A model generated the notes under the pieces. It worked only from the letters and a program-made list of their open reading frames with translations. It did no database searches and was not told the DNA's origin. 64,000 nt of DNA. Origin: Sporobacter sp963677825 (GTDB lineage Bacteria > Bacillota > Clostridia > Oscillospirales > Oscillospiraceae). Positions 17,160-25,918 of this stretch are shown here, in pieces; position 1 is the first letter of the stretch; each line of letters opens with the position of its first letter. The DNA is taken from NCBI GenBank assembly GCA_963677825.2, contig CAXXEF010000001.1, forward strand, positions 1,488,001-1,552,000. Direction: 5' to 3'. The position numbers and the translations under genes were made by a program.

Positions 17160-17731
17160 TACTCATCCTCTTTCATAATAAATTTTGGAATGCACGAATG
17201 TAAGCTTTGGCGCCACGCCGCTGCAGTGTCGCCACTTTCACCAGAGATCAATTGTGATTATACCATAAGTTTGGATATATTCAACAAAATTTTTAGCTGT
17301 TATAATCTTGCAGTGCATTATTCCATTGGTCGGAGTTGTCCGCCGTCTTGGCAGCGAACGCGGCTCTTGATGATTGATATGTCTTTGTCGGCCGCCTCGC
17401 CGAATGCCGAATTATTACACGTCACAAACTACGCAGCAGCCCGTCCGACTATACCGGACGGGCTGCTTTTGTTAAGGATTAAACGTTATTGTAGGTATTT
17501 TTGTGCATTATCGTCATAACTATGTCAATATAACACAATTTTTAGTTACAATTTGAGCACAATCCGTAAAATGTAATGGAATTGTGATGGGTCGCCTGAC
17601 TTATAACGCCCCTGTCAACATAATACCATTAAATCATCCCCCTAGACGCCAAACGCCATCATTATTTCATCACATGTTTTTGTTAATCTGTTATTGACTG
17701 AAAAATTCCCAAATAAAGAAGGAGGTTTATG
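17160..17731. other. Long intergenic region with a terminator but no gene
   Basis: 572 bases with no convincing ORF. A strong hairpin (17435-17467, arms AGCAGCCCGTCCG / CGGACGGGCTGCT) followed by TTTTG ends a stretch of about 160 bases that starts after a TATAAT at about 17305, so a small RNA could be made here; no known family was recognised. Further on, TGTCAA-18-TACAAT (17523-17552) is a possible promoter for the hydrogenase operon. TTGTTAATCTGTTATTGA (17680-17697) resembles a Rex redox-repressor site with one good half. Confidence 0.5.
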
Positions 17732-18229
17732 ATGAGCACAACGGTCAAACCATGCAATTGTGCAACCGATGAGCAGGATTTTTCCGAAATCGGCAATGTC
17801 ATCGAGCTGTACAAGGACAAAGAGGGCAACCTTATCCAGATCCTCCATGCCGCGCAGCAGATCTACGGCTATCTGCCGCTGGAACTGCAGGAATTCATTG
17901 CAGACTCCTTAAACCTGCCGCTTTCTAAAGTAACGGGTGTCGTCAGCTTCTATTCGTTCTTTTCGACGAAGCCACGCGGCCGCCACACCGTCCGAGTCTG
18001 TCTGGGAACAGCCTGCTACGTTCGGGGCGGCAAAAAAATTGTCGAGGCGCTGCAAAAAAGCCTGGGCGTCGAAATCGGCGACACCACCGAGGATGGCAAA
18101 TTCACCTTCGAGGTGGCGCGATGCATCGGTGCGTGCGGACTCGCACCGGCGATGATGATCGACGAGAAGGTCTACAAGCAGGTCACGCCGCAGAAGCTTG
18201 GCGCGATCCTGGCCGAATACGGGGATTGA
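17732..18229 (+). CDS. hydC: NuoE/HydC-like [2Fe-2S] subunit of bifurcating hydrogenase
   Basis: A 165-residue thioredoxin-fold subunit related to the 24-kDa subunit of complex I. The four cluster ligands are in CLGTACYVRGG and ARCIGACGLAP. The N-terminal helical part (DEQDFSEIGNVIELYKD) is typical. In HydABC enzymes this subunit carries electrons to or from the NADH-binding subunit. It is the first gene of the hydCBA-like operon, nine bases before the flavin subunit gene. GGAGG at 17721-17725 favours the second of two adjacent ATG codons (17732; the other is 17729). Confidence 0.92.
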   Translation: MSTTVKPCNCATDEQDFSEIGNVIELYKDKEGNLIQILHAAQQIYGYLPLELQEFIADSLNLPLSKVTGVVSFYSFFSTKPRGRHTVRVCLGTACYVRGGKKIVEALQKSLGVEIGDTTEDGKFTFEVARCIGACGLAPAMMIDEKVYKQVTPQKLGAILAEYGD

Positions 18230-18238
18230 GGTACGAGG

Positions 18239-21200
18239 ATGATAACAAAAACAAAAACCGATTTGCAGCAAATCAAGGATGATTACCAGGCAAAGCTCGG
18301 GCAGTACAAATATCTGGCGTACATATGCGGCGGCACCGGCTGCGTGTCGGCAAACTGCGGCGAAGTTGAACAGGCGCTGCGCGCTGAGCTGGAAGCGCAG
18401 GGCATGGAAAACGATGTTGCCGTGATCAAGCGCGGCTGCATGGGCACGTGCGCCGTCGGCCCGGTCATTTATGTGCATCCCGACCGGACCTATTACACCG
18501 AAATGACACCCGAAAGGATCCGCGAAGTGGTCAAAAGCCACTTCATCGGCGGCGAGCCGATCGTCGAGTATACGTTTTACGATCATCTCCTGCAAAAAAA
18601 CGTGCCTGTGATCGACGATATTTCGTTTTTCAAAAAGCAGGTACGTATCGCGCTGCGCAACTGCGGCTATATCGACGTCGAGACCATCGACTCGTACATT
18701 GCCAATGACGGCTACTTCGCGCTGTACGACACGCTCACGACAAAAACACCGCAAGAGCTCATTGACGTGATCAAGGCGTCCGGCCTGCGCGGACGCGGTG
18801 GTGCAGGCTTCCCGACGGGTATCAAGTGGCAGTCCGGCCACGACGCACCGGCGGGGCAAAAATACATCATCTGTAACGCCGACGAGGGCGACCCCGGCGC
18901 GTTCATGGATCGCAGCGTTTTTGAGGGCGATCCGCATAGCGTCATCGAGGGTATGCTGCTCGGCGGATACGCCATCGGCGCAGACAAGGGCTACATATAT
19001 ATCCGTGCAGAGTACCCCATCGCGCTCATGCGGCTACGCGAGGCAATCGAGCAGGCCAAGGTGGCAGGCATGCTGGGCGACAATATCTTCGGTACCGACT
19101 TCAGCTTCGACATCGAGATCCGCATCGGCGCCGGTGCGTTTGTGTGCGGCGAAGAGACGGCGCTGATGGAATCCGTTGAGGGCAACCGCGGCGAGCCGAG
19201 GCAAAAGCCGCCCTTCCCGTTCCAGAACGGGCTGTTCGGCCATCCGTCGATCATCAATAACGTCGAAACGCTGGCCAACGTGCCGGCAATCGTGTTAAAG
19301 GGCGCGGACTGGTTCCGCCAGTTCGGCACAGAAAAAAGCCCCGGCACAAAGGTCTTCGCGCTGACAGGTCACATCAAAAATACAGGGCTTGTCGAAGTGC
19401 CGATGGGCATCCCTCTCGGCGACATCGTATTTTCGATCGGCGCAGGCATCCCGAAAGACAAAAAGTTTAAATCCGCGCAGACGGGCGGTCCGTCCGGCGG
19501 GTGTATCACGCTCGAGAATATGAACATCCCCATGGATTATGAGAGCCTGGCCAAGGTCGGCTCAATCATGGGCTCCGGCGGTCTCATCATCATGAATGAG
19601 GATACCTGCCTCGTGGACACCGCGCGGTACTACATGGACTTCATTAAAGACGAGTCGTGTGGTAAATGTAACGCCTGCCGAACCGGTACGACGCGTATGC
19701 TGGAAATCCTGGAGCGCATCACGCAGGGCGAGGGCCGCGAGGGCGACATCGAGCTGCTTGAGGAGCTCGGCGCGGTCATTAAAGACACCGCCATGTGCGG
19801 CCTCGGGCAGACGGCGCCGAACCCGGTTTTAAGCACCATCAAGTATTTCCGTGAAGAATTTGAGCAGCACATCAAGGACAAATACTGCCGTGCCGGCGTT
19901 TGCGCGGATCTGTTTATTTCGCCGTGCGAGAACACTTGCCCGGCCAACATTAACGTACCGGGATATCTCGGCCTGATCGCAGCCGGCCGTTTTCTTGACG
20001 CGTACAACCTCATCCGGCAGGAAAACCCGTTCCCGGCCGTCTGCGGGCGCATCTGCACGCATCCGTGCGAGAGCAAGTGCCGCCGCGGCTCGGTTGACGA
20101 GGCTGTGGCCATCCGTGAGCTCAAGCGCCATGTCGCCGACTACGCGTATAAAAACGAGCAGCCGTTCTCGTCAGATGTCGTATTCCCGAAAAACGGCAAG
20201 CGGATCGCGGTCATCGGCGCGGGCGCGGCAGGCCTCACCTGCGCGTATTACCTCGTGCGCATCGGCTACGATGTTGACGTATACGAATCGGAATCCACCG
20301 CCGGCGGCGTACTGGCGTTCGGCATTCCTGAATACCGCCTGCCTAAAAAGATTCTCCAGCATGAGATTAAGCTCATCGAGCAAGCCGGCGTCAACATCCA
20401 TCTGAATATCGACGTTGTCAAGGACTCGACGTTTAAAACACTACGCGAGGAGCACGACGCCGTCTATGTTGCCACCGGCGCACAGTTCCCAGACAAAGTC
20501 GGCATCCCCGGCGAAAACCTGCCGGGCGTCATCCACGGGATCGACTTCCTCAAGCGCGTCAACCTCCAGCAGGACATTACGCTCAGCGGCACAGTCGCCG
20601 TCATCGGCGGCGGCAACACCGCCATCGACTCGGCGCGTACGGCACTGCGCATCGGCGCCGACCGCGTAATCGTTCTCTACCGCCGCACGATCGACTCGAT
20701 GCCGGCGTACGAGGAGGAGGTAATTGACGCGGTCGCCGAGGGCATTGAGATCGTCGAGCTTGTCTCCCCCATCCGCTTCATCGGCGGGCCAGACGGCCGC
20801 GTGTCCAAGGTCGAGGTGCAGGAAAATGCGCTCGACGATTTCGGGCGTGACGGACGCCGCCGCACCATGAAGGTCGAGGGAACAAACTACACCATCGACG
20901 TCGATACCGTTATCCCCGCCGTCAGCCAGCACTCCGACCTGCCGTTTATCCCCAAGAGCGAAATCGGCTTGACGCCGTGGGGCACCTTTATTATCGACGA
21001 CGATACAATGATGACGACAATGCCGGGCGTATTTGCCGGCGGCGACGTTGCGCGCGGACCGGAAACGGTCATCCAGGCGATTGCCGACGGCAAGAAAGCC
21101 GCCGTCGCGATCGACCAGTATCTTGGCGGTACAGGCGTTCTCAATAAGGGCGCACCGATCGACATCCCCGATACATTCAGCGAGGATGAAGTCGTTGAGC

Positions 21201-21331
21201 ACGAACGCTTCACCGTCGAGCGGCTCGACCCGGAAAAACGCTGCCATTCGTTTGCTGAGGTCGACCTTGGCTATCACAAGCTCAACGCTATGGCCGAAGC
21301 CATGCGCTGCTTGCATTGTGACAGGAGGTAG
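18239..21331 (+). CDS. NuoF/HydB-like flavin subunit fused to a GltD-like NAD(P)H:FAD module
   Basis: A 1030-residue fusion. Residues 25-100 are a [2Fe-2S] thioredoxin-like domain (Cys30, 35, 40, 67, 71). Residues 170-430 bind FMN and NADH (GLRGRGGAGFPTG, CNADEGDPGAF). Residues 474-520 hold a [4Fe-4S] site (CGKCNAC plus Cys520). Typical HydB ends here with a ferredoxin tail. Instead, residues 545-640 are the cysteine-rich domain found at the start of GltD and PreT (GVCADLFISPCENTCPANI, HPCESKC). After it come an FAD site (IGAGAAGLTCAYYL, about 658-671), an NAD(P)H site (IGGGNTAIDSAR, about 789-800) and the FAD-closing GGDVARGPETV (934-944). The chain ends CLHC. The module should let the complex also exchange electrons with NADP(H). 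Confidence 0.93.
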   Translation: MITKTKTDLQQIKDDYQAKLGQYKYLAYICGGTGCVSANCGEVEQALRAELEAQGMENDVAVIKRGCMGTCAVGPVIYVHPDRTYYTEMTPERIREVVKSHFIGGEPIVEYTFYDHLLQKNVPVIDDISFFKKQVRIALRNCGYIDVETIDSYIANDGYFALYDTLTTKTPQELIDVIKASGLRGRGGAGFPTGIKWQSGHDAPAGQKYIICNADEGDPGAFMDRSVFEGDPHSVIEGMLLGGYAIGADKGYIYIRAEYPIALMRLREAIEQAKVAGMLGDNIFGTDFSFDIEIRIGAGAFVCGEETALMESVEGNRGEPRQKPPFPFQNGLFGHPSIINNVETLANVPAIVLKGADWFRQFGTEKSPGTKVFALTGHIKNTGLVEVPMGIPLGDIVFSIGAGIPKDKKFKSAQTGGPSGGCITLENMNIPMDYESLAKVGSIMGSGGLIIMNEDTCLVDTARYYMDFIKDESCGKCNACRTGTTRMLEILERITQGEGREGDIELLEELGAVIKDTAMCGLGQTAPNPVLSTIKYFREEFEQHIKDKYCRAGVCADLFISPCENTCPANINVPGYLGLIAAGRFLDAYNLIRQENPFPAVCGRICTHPCESKCRRGSVDEAVAIRELKRHVADYAYKNEQPFSSDVVFPKNGKRIAVIGAGAAGLTCAYYLVRIGYDVDVYESESTAGGVLAFGIPEYRLPKKILQHEIKLIEQAGVNIHLNIDVVKDSTFKTLREEHDAVYVATGAQFPDKVGIPGENLPGVIHGIDFLKRVNLQQDITLSGTVAVIGGGNTAIDSARTALRIGADRVIVLYRRTIDSMPAYEEEVIDAVAEGIEIVELVSPIRFIGGPDGRVSKVEVQENALDDFGRDGRRRTMKVEGTNYTIDVDTVIPAVSQHSDLPFIPKSEIGLTPWGTFIIDDDTMMTTMPGVFAGGDVARGPETVIQAIADGKKAAVAIDQYLGGTGVLNKGAPIDIPDTFSEDEVVEHERFTVERLDPEKRCHSFAEVDLGYHKLNAMAEAMRCLHCDRR

Positions 21332-21335
21332 AACA

Positions 21336-23336
21336 ATGAAAAACATTACGATAAACGGAAAAGCCCTTTCCGTGGGCGACGATATGACCATCATTGAGGC
21401 CGCCAAAACAGCCGGCATCACGATCCCGAATCTGTGCTACCTCAAAGATGTGCATCAATTCGGCTCATGCCGCATCTGCGTCGTCGAGGTTGAGGGCGCA
21501 AAAACACTCATGCCGTCGTGTATGACAAAGGTCTCCGACGGGATGGTCGTCCAAACCAACTCCGCACGTGTCAGAAAAGCGCGAAAGGTTCTTTATGAGC
21601 TTCTGCTGTCTGATCACTCGAAGGACTGTCTGAGCTGCAAGCGCAATCAAACCTGCGAGCTGCAAGAACTCGGCCGTAACCTCGGCGTCGAGGCGACGCG
21701 CTTTGAGGGTAAGCGCTCCGAGTGCCATATAGACATGTCCGTTTCCATCACGCGCGACATCTCCAAGTGCGTGCTGTGCCGCCGTTGCGTCACCGCCTGT
21801 AACGACGTTCAGGGCGTCGGCATCATCAACGCACAGGAACGCGGCTTCAACACCGTCATCAGCCCGGCGATGGGCCTCGCGCTCGGCGACGTTAACTGCA
21901 CGTTCTGCGGCCAGTGCACCGTCGTGTGCCCGGTTGGGGCGCTCAAAGAGACCGACGCCGTGCAAAGCGTGTGGAAAGCGCTCAACGATCCCGAAAAACG
22001 CGTTGTCGTCCAGACGGCACCGGCGATTCGTATTGCTATCGGCGAGGAGTTCGGCATGCCGGCCGGCTCGCGCGTGACAGGCAAGCTCGCCGCGGCACTG
22101 CACCAGCTCGGATTTGACGATGTCTTTGACACCAACTTCGCCGCCGATCTGACGATTCTCGAGGAGGGCACCGAGTTCCTGACGCGTGTCACCAATGCGC
22201 TGACAGGCAAGGGCGCCACGCTGCCGATGATCACCAGCTGCAGCCCCGGCTGGATCAAGTACATCGAACACACTTATCCCGACGAGCTGGATCATTTGTC
22301 TACATGCAAATCGCCGCATACGATGCTTGGCGCGTTGATTAAATCGTACTATTCCGGTAAGGTCGGGGTCGATCCGAAAAACGTATTCGTCGTCTCCGTT
22401 ATGCCGTGTACGGCGAAAAAGTTTGAGATTACGCGTCCCGAAATGCAAAATGACGGCAACCCGAACGTTGACGCCGTGCTCACCACGCGTGAGCTGGGCG
22501 CGATGATCAAGGAAATGGGCATCGACTTCCAATCGCTGGAGGACATGGAGTTTGACAATCCGCTTGGTATGTCCACCGGCGCGGCCGATATCTTCGGCCT
22601 GACCGGCGGCGTCATGGAAGCCGCACTGCGGACGGTTTACGAAGTCGTCACCGGCCGCGAGATTCCGTTCGACGGTCTGCATGTTGCGCCCATCGTCGGT
22701 CTTGACCGCGTGAAGGAAGCGTCCGTCACAATCACCGAGCCGCTGCCGGAATATAAGTTCCTGGATGGCGTAACCGTCCGCGTCGCCGTCACGAGCGGCC
22801 TGGCCGGTGCGCGCGAGCTGATGGAGCAGGTCGCCGAGGGTGACTCGCCGTACCATTTCATCGAGGTCATGGGCTGCCCCGGCGGCTGCATCACCGGCGG
22901 CGGTCAGCCGCGCTCCGAGGATCCTGACGTGCGTCAGAAGCGCCTGGCCGGTCTGTACGATGAGGACGAGAGCAAAACGCTGCGCAAATCGCACGAGAAC
23001 CCATACATCACCGCGCTGTATAAAGACTACCTTGAGCAGCCCAACAGCCACGTCTCACATAAGTATCTGCATACGCATTACGTGCCGCGCGGCCTGTTCA
23101 ATGAGCTGACCGATCAGCGCTTTACCATCGCCACCGAGCAAAACGCGCCGGCAAAAAGTGCGCGCAAACCGGCGGCGGCGACAGTGTCCGGATCGAAAGC
23201 CGAATCCATGCAGTCTGTTCAGGCTTTGTCTCTTGAAGCAGAGAACACGCGCCTGAAGAGCGAGCTGTACGAAACGGCCGAGACTGTCGAAATACTCAAA
23301 AGCGTTATTGCCGACTATCTCAAACGTGAGCGGTAA
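21336..23336 (+). CDS. hydA: [FeFe]-hydrogenase catalytic subunit with coiled-coil tail
   Basis: A 666-residue group-A hydrogenase. Its N-terminal [2Fe-2S] plant-type domain (1-80; CRICVVEV) is followed by a His/Cys-ligated cluster (HSKDCLSC, then CEL) and two [4Fe-4S] sites (CVLCRRCVTAC, CTFCGQCTVVC). In the H-cluster domain, L1 reads TSCSPGW rather than TSCCPGW, L2 is MPCTAKKFE and L3 is MGCPGGCITGGGQP. After the usual end (near YLHTHY) comes an extra tail of about 85 residues: an Ala/Lys linker, then a predicted coiled coil (SLEAENTRLKSELYETAETV). ATG 21336 follows ACAGGAGG, which overlaps the end of the previous gene. It is the last gene of the operon. Confidence 0.94.
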   Translation: MKNITINGKALSVGDDMTIIEAAKTAGITIPNLCYLKDVHQFGSCRICVVEVEGAKTLMPSCMTKVSDGMVVQTNSARVRKARKVLYELLLSDHSKDCLSCKRNQTCELQELGRNLGVEATRFEGKRSECHIDMSVSITRDISKCVLCRRCVTACNDVQGVGIINAQERGFNTVISPAMGLALGDVNCTFCGQCTVVCPVGALKETDAVQSVWKALNDPEKRVVVQTAPAIRIAIGEEFGMPAGSRVTGKLAAALHQLGFDDVFDTNFAADLTILEEGTEFLTRVTNALTGKGATLPMITSCSPGWIKYIEHTYPDELDHLSTCKSPHTMLGALIKSYYSGKVGVDPKNVFVVSVMPCTAKKFEITRPEMQNDGNPNVDAVLTTRELGAMIKEMGIDFQSLEDMEFDNPLGMSTGAADIFGLTGGVMEAALRTVYEVVTGREIPFDGLHVAPIVGLDRVKEASVTITEPLPEYKFLDGVTVRVAVTSGLAGARELMEQVAEGDSPYHFIEVMGCPGGCITGGGQPRSEDPDVRQKRLAGLYDEDESKTLRKSHENPYITALYKDYLEQPNSHVSHKYLHTHYVPRGLFNELTDQRFTIATEQNAPAKSARKPAAATVSGSKAESMQSVQALSLEAENTRLKSELYETAETVEILKSVIADYLKRER

Positions 23337-23363
23337 TATCGCCGCAGCCTCTTTATAAACGTT

Positions 23364-23392
23364 GGCGGGCCGGACAACCGGCCCGCCGTTTA
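23364..23392 (+). terminator. Terminator of the hydrogenase operon
   Basis: Arms GGCGGGCCGG / CCGGCCCGCC around ACAA, followed by GTTTATTT. Confidence 0.85.
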
Positions 23393-23571
23393 TTTGTGCA
23401 TAATTTACGCCAATAAATCTTGTAATGTTTGTTAAAAAATACTAATATTACTTACAGGACGTCTGTACTTGCGCAAATGCCGGTGCGGATCGACGCAATA
23501 TGATCTGATCTTGCGCGTAACGCTTCATTCCGCCCCCTTGGCGGCAAACCGAGGGAAATAGCAGACGTTTG

Positions 23572-24330
23572 TTACGCGCGCCGTGCGACAAGAACGAATC
23601 GATGCTCCGATGTAGAAATAAAGCCCGTGTTTTCAAGCTCGTGCTGAAGCGCGCAAAGGTTGTCAAAACAGCTTTCCACAGAAAACCCCGGAAATGACCA
23701 TTCTATAACGCCAGCAAAGAAAACGACGGCACCAACATCAAAAAACTTCAGCTCGGTATAGTTTTCATTCGTGCTGAGTATCTCGAACCCATGTTCATAA
23801 AATTTCGGCCGTTCTGTCGCCAGCGAAAAGCCTTCATACAGTGGCGGTGCATTGCTGGTGATTACGCGCCGCACTAACGACTCGCAGTTATCTCCACCGA
23901 CTTGTTGGGTAATAAAAAGGCCGCCCGGCTTCAAAATCCGGGATACCTCGCTCAGAACGTAAGCTTCATGACGGTTAATTACGATATCGAAGCTATTGTT
24001 TTCAATCGGCAGGCGGTTATCGTCCTCAACGGGATACAGGCGAATACCCCTCGGTACAAGCCGCTTCGCGCACAGCTCAATGTTGGGTGGCCAAGCTTCT
24101 GTTACCGAGGTTTTTTCCAGAGGATGCTCCAGCGTAAGCAAAAACTCTCCGCCTCCAGTACCCATATCCAGTAGCAGGTCCTGATCTCGCAGATAATTTT
24201 TGACGATGGTTTTATAATCCCATTCAAGGGGCTCATGGCGCCATCTTGATTGCAGACAGGAAAAATCCCACCCTGTGACCGCCCGCTTCTCCTCGTCTTG
24301 CCAAAGCTTCTTGAACCCTTCACAATTCAT
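23572..24330 (-). CDS. Class I SAM-dependent methyltransferase
   Basis: A 252-residue methyltransferase. Motif I is LLLDMGTGGGEFL, the acidic/hydrophobic loop is followed by FDIVINRHEAYVLSEVSRIL, and the post-motif III is PGGLFITQQVG. The N-terminal 50 residues (FKKLWQDEEKRAVTGWDFSC) match uncharacterised Firmicute methyltransferases. Acceptor unknown. ATG 24330 is chosen because AAAGGAG lies upstream; a GTG 21 bases earlier overlaps that site. The 235 bases after the hydrogenase terminator hold no other gene. Confidence 0.85.
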   Translation of the reverse strand: MNCEGFKKLWQDEEKRAVTGWDFSCLQSRWRHEPLEWDYKTIVKNYLRDQDLLLDMGTGGGEFLLTLEHPLEKTSVTEAWPPNIELCAKRLVPRGIRLYPVEDDNRLPIENNSFDIVINRHEAYVLSEVSRILKPGGLFITQQVGGDNCESLVRRVITSNAPPLYEGFSLATERPKFYEHGFEILSTNENYTELKFFDVGAVVFFAGVIEWSFPGFSVESCFDNLCALQHELENTGFISTSEHRFVLVARRA

Positions 24331-24646
24331 GATGGTACTGCTCCTTTTCACTTAAAAAATTCAGTGCTGAAAAGGCACAGTATGTTTGACAGCCGTTATT
24401 TTGCCAAAGCCCGGCACAATTTGCTGTCAAATCACTGTGCCGAGCAGTTATCTCGATTGAAGCACTCGTATTTTATCCAATACAACGGATCCACCAACTT
24501 TCCTAAATAATGCCAGAATTATATCACAGCATCCATGCCGACGAAAAGTATTTGCCGTGGCGTGTGTCGTGTTCGTCAGCCTTCGGGCCGGCGGCGTTTG
24601 TACGCTGTGGCATCGGGACGATGTCCGCAATGACGGGGGTGTAATC
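24331..24646. other. Divergent intergenic region with inverted repeat
   Basis: 316 bases between the methyltransferase and response-regulator genes. It holds an inverted repeat CGGCACA (24412-24418) / TGTGCCG (24436-24442) but no gene and no clear promoter. Confidence 0.5.
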
Positions 24647-25324
24647 ATGAGCGATATCCGATTGTTGGTCGCTGTCCGGGACTACCGGGAGCGTAATCGG
24701 CTCAAGCAACTGGCGCAGACCCACGGCTACAGTTGCGAAACGGCCGCGGACGGTGTCATGGCCGTCAAGCTGTTTCGGCGCTGCGACTACGATCTGATCG
24801 TCATGGACACAGATCTGCCGATGCTCGACGGATGGAATGTCTGCCGCCAGATCCGCAAGCTATCGGACGTGCCGATCATCATCGTCAGCGTACAGGCGGA
24901 TGAGTGTGACAAGCTGCTTGCCTTCGAGCTTGGTGCGGATGATTACCTATGCAAGCCTTATTCGCTGTCCGAACTGGCTGCACGTATTAAGGTGTTCTTA
25001 TACCGCACGCGAGGGATTGAGCGCCCGTCGTCCGGCAAGCTGGCCGTTGGCGGACTGCTCGTTGACACTGCCTCGCGCACCGTCTACGTCGACGAATCGC
25101 CCGTCAAGCTCACGCCGAAGGAATACGAGCTGCTTTACTTCCTGTCGCACAATCCCAACAAAGCGTTTTCAAGAGAAACACTCCTCAACGAGGTCTGGGG
25201 CTACGAATTTATCGGCACAGACCGTACCGTCGACACGCACATTCGCTCGCTGCGCGAAACGATTAAGCCGTACGACCCGTATATCGTCACCGTCTGGGGC
25301 TTTGGATATAAGTTTGTCATTTAG
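24647..25324 (+). CDS. OmpR/PhoB-type response regulator, atypical receiver, no adjacent kinase
   Basis: A 225-residue regulator. The receiver domain (1-120) has the acceptor Asp54 (VMDTDLPMLDG), Ser in VSVQAD and Lys in CKPYS. The acidic pair that normally binds Mg next to the acceptor is not intact: the first strand reads LLVAVRDYR where DD is expected. A winged-helix DNA-binding domain (135-225; LTPKEYELLYFL, then TVDTHIRSLRETI and WGFGYKF) follows. ATG 24647 has a GGGGGTG ribosome site. No histidine kinase gene is nearby, so the input is unknown; it may work partly without phosphorylation. Confidence 0.9.
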   Translation: MSDIRLLVAVRDYRERNRLKQLAQTHGYSCETAADGVMAVKLFRRCDYDLIVMDTDLPMLDGWNVCRQIRKLSDVPIIIVSVQADECDKLLAFELGADDYLCKPYSLSELAARIKVFLYRTRGIERPSSGKLAVGGLLVDTASRTVYVDESPVKLTPKEYELLYFLSHNPNKAFSRETLLNEVWGYEFIGTDRTVDTHIRSLRETIKPYDPYIVTVWGFGYKFVI

Positions 25325-25436
25325 CCTACACACTGTTTATCCTGACCAGCATCTCTCTTTTTCGACGAAGTGCAGCCCTTAACAACACGTCAATCTGTAT
25401 ATAATTTACGAAAATTGGTAAATATAGGCATTTCTA

Positions 25437-25465
25437 TTGATAACCACTTACATTTTAGGTATTAT
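25437..25465 (+). promoter_or_regulatory. Promoter of the 54-residue ORF
   Basis: TTGATA (25437-25442), 17-base spacer, TATTAT (25460-25465). Transcription would start about 25472, giving a leader of roughly 60 bases. Confidence 0.6.
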
Positions 25466-25471
25466 ATGGAA

Positions 25472-25529
25472 TGTGGCCGGTTGCGAAGGGGAGAACGCCA
25501 CCGGCTAATCTATAGCCAGTAAGTGGAGG
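25472..25529 (+). promoter_or_regulatory. Switch-like RNA leader with two mutually exclusive hairpins
   Basis: Hairpin A pairs GCCGGT (25476-25481) with ACCGGC (25500-25505), extended by GCG/CGC, around a purine loop AAGGGGAGAA. Hairpin B pairs CCAC (25498-25501) with GTGG (25523-25526) and GGCT (25503-25506) with AGCC (25514-25517). GTGG is part of the ribosome site GTGGAGG (25523-25529). A and B share the same CCACCGGC strand, so only one can form. No known riboswitch class was recognised. Confidence 0.5.
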
Positions 25530-25531
25530 TA

Positions 25532-25696
25532 ATGAAGTACGTAATGGTCGACTATAAACAGATGTACATTGTCCTATTCAATGGTGTCACAACCGCTTTG
25601 CACAGCATGGAGCAGCATGACTACGAATTTGCACAAATAACGCTGATTGACTCACAGTTGGTAGCAGAAGAGCTATACATCACAGCTGAAGATTAA
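25532..25696 (+). CDS. Small hypothetical protein (54 aa)
   Basis: A 54-residue ORF, acidic overall, beginning MKYVMVDYKQMYIVLFNGVT and ending EELYITAED. It looks like a compact alpha/beta peptide, without membrane segment or cysteine. Support comes from a near-consensus promoter (25437-25465), a GTGGAGG ribosome site five bases from the ATG, and a strong terminator right after the stop, so this is a stand-alone short transcript. The function is not known; the folded leader suggests regulated translation. Confidence 0.7.
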   Translation: MKYVMVDYKQMYIVLFNGVTTALHSMEQHDYEFAQITLIDSQLVAEELYITAED

Positions 25697-25718
25697 CAAG
25701 CTTATACCTGCAAATCGG

Positions 25719-25755
25719 CCGCCGCGTCTAAGACGCGGCGGTTGCTGCTTTTTGT
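25719..25755 (+). terminator. Terminator after the 54-residue ORF
   Basis: Perfect arms CCGCCGCGTC / GACGCGGCGG around TAA, followed by TTGCTGCTTTTT. Confidence 0.85.
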
Positions 25756-25918
25756 GCTTTTCTTGACAGCCTGCTATGCGTCGCAGAAATCCTTGTATTG
25801 TATGATCTGACAAAATAAGGCGATCAGTTTTCGTAGCGTATGCCCATGCCGATCGGAAACAACTCCGGTACGATGGCGGCAGAAGGAATACAAAATGCAG
25901 CCGTTATGGAGGTAACAT

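Noticed and set aside
21465..23051. Long minus-strand open frame (528 codons) opposite hydA
   Set aside because: Its translation is low-complexity, His/Arg/Asp-rich and fits a shadow of the GC-rich hydA codons; there is no ribosome site. The same applies to the other long antisense frames in GC-rich genes.
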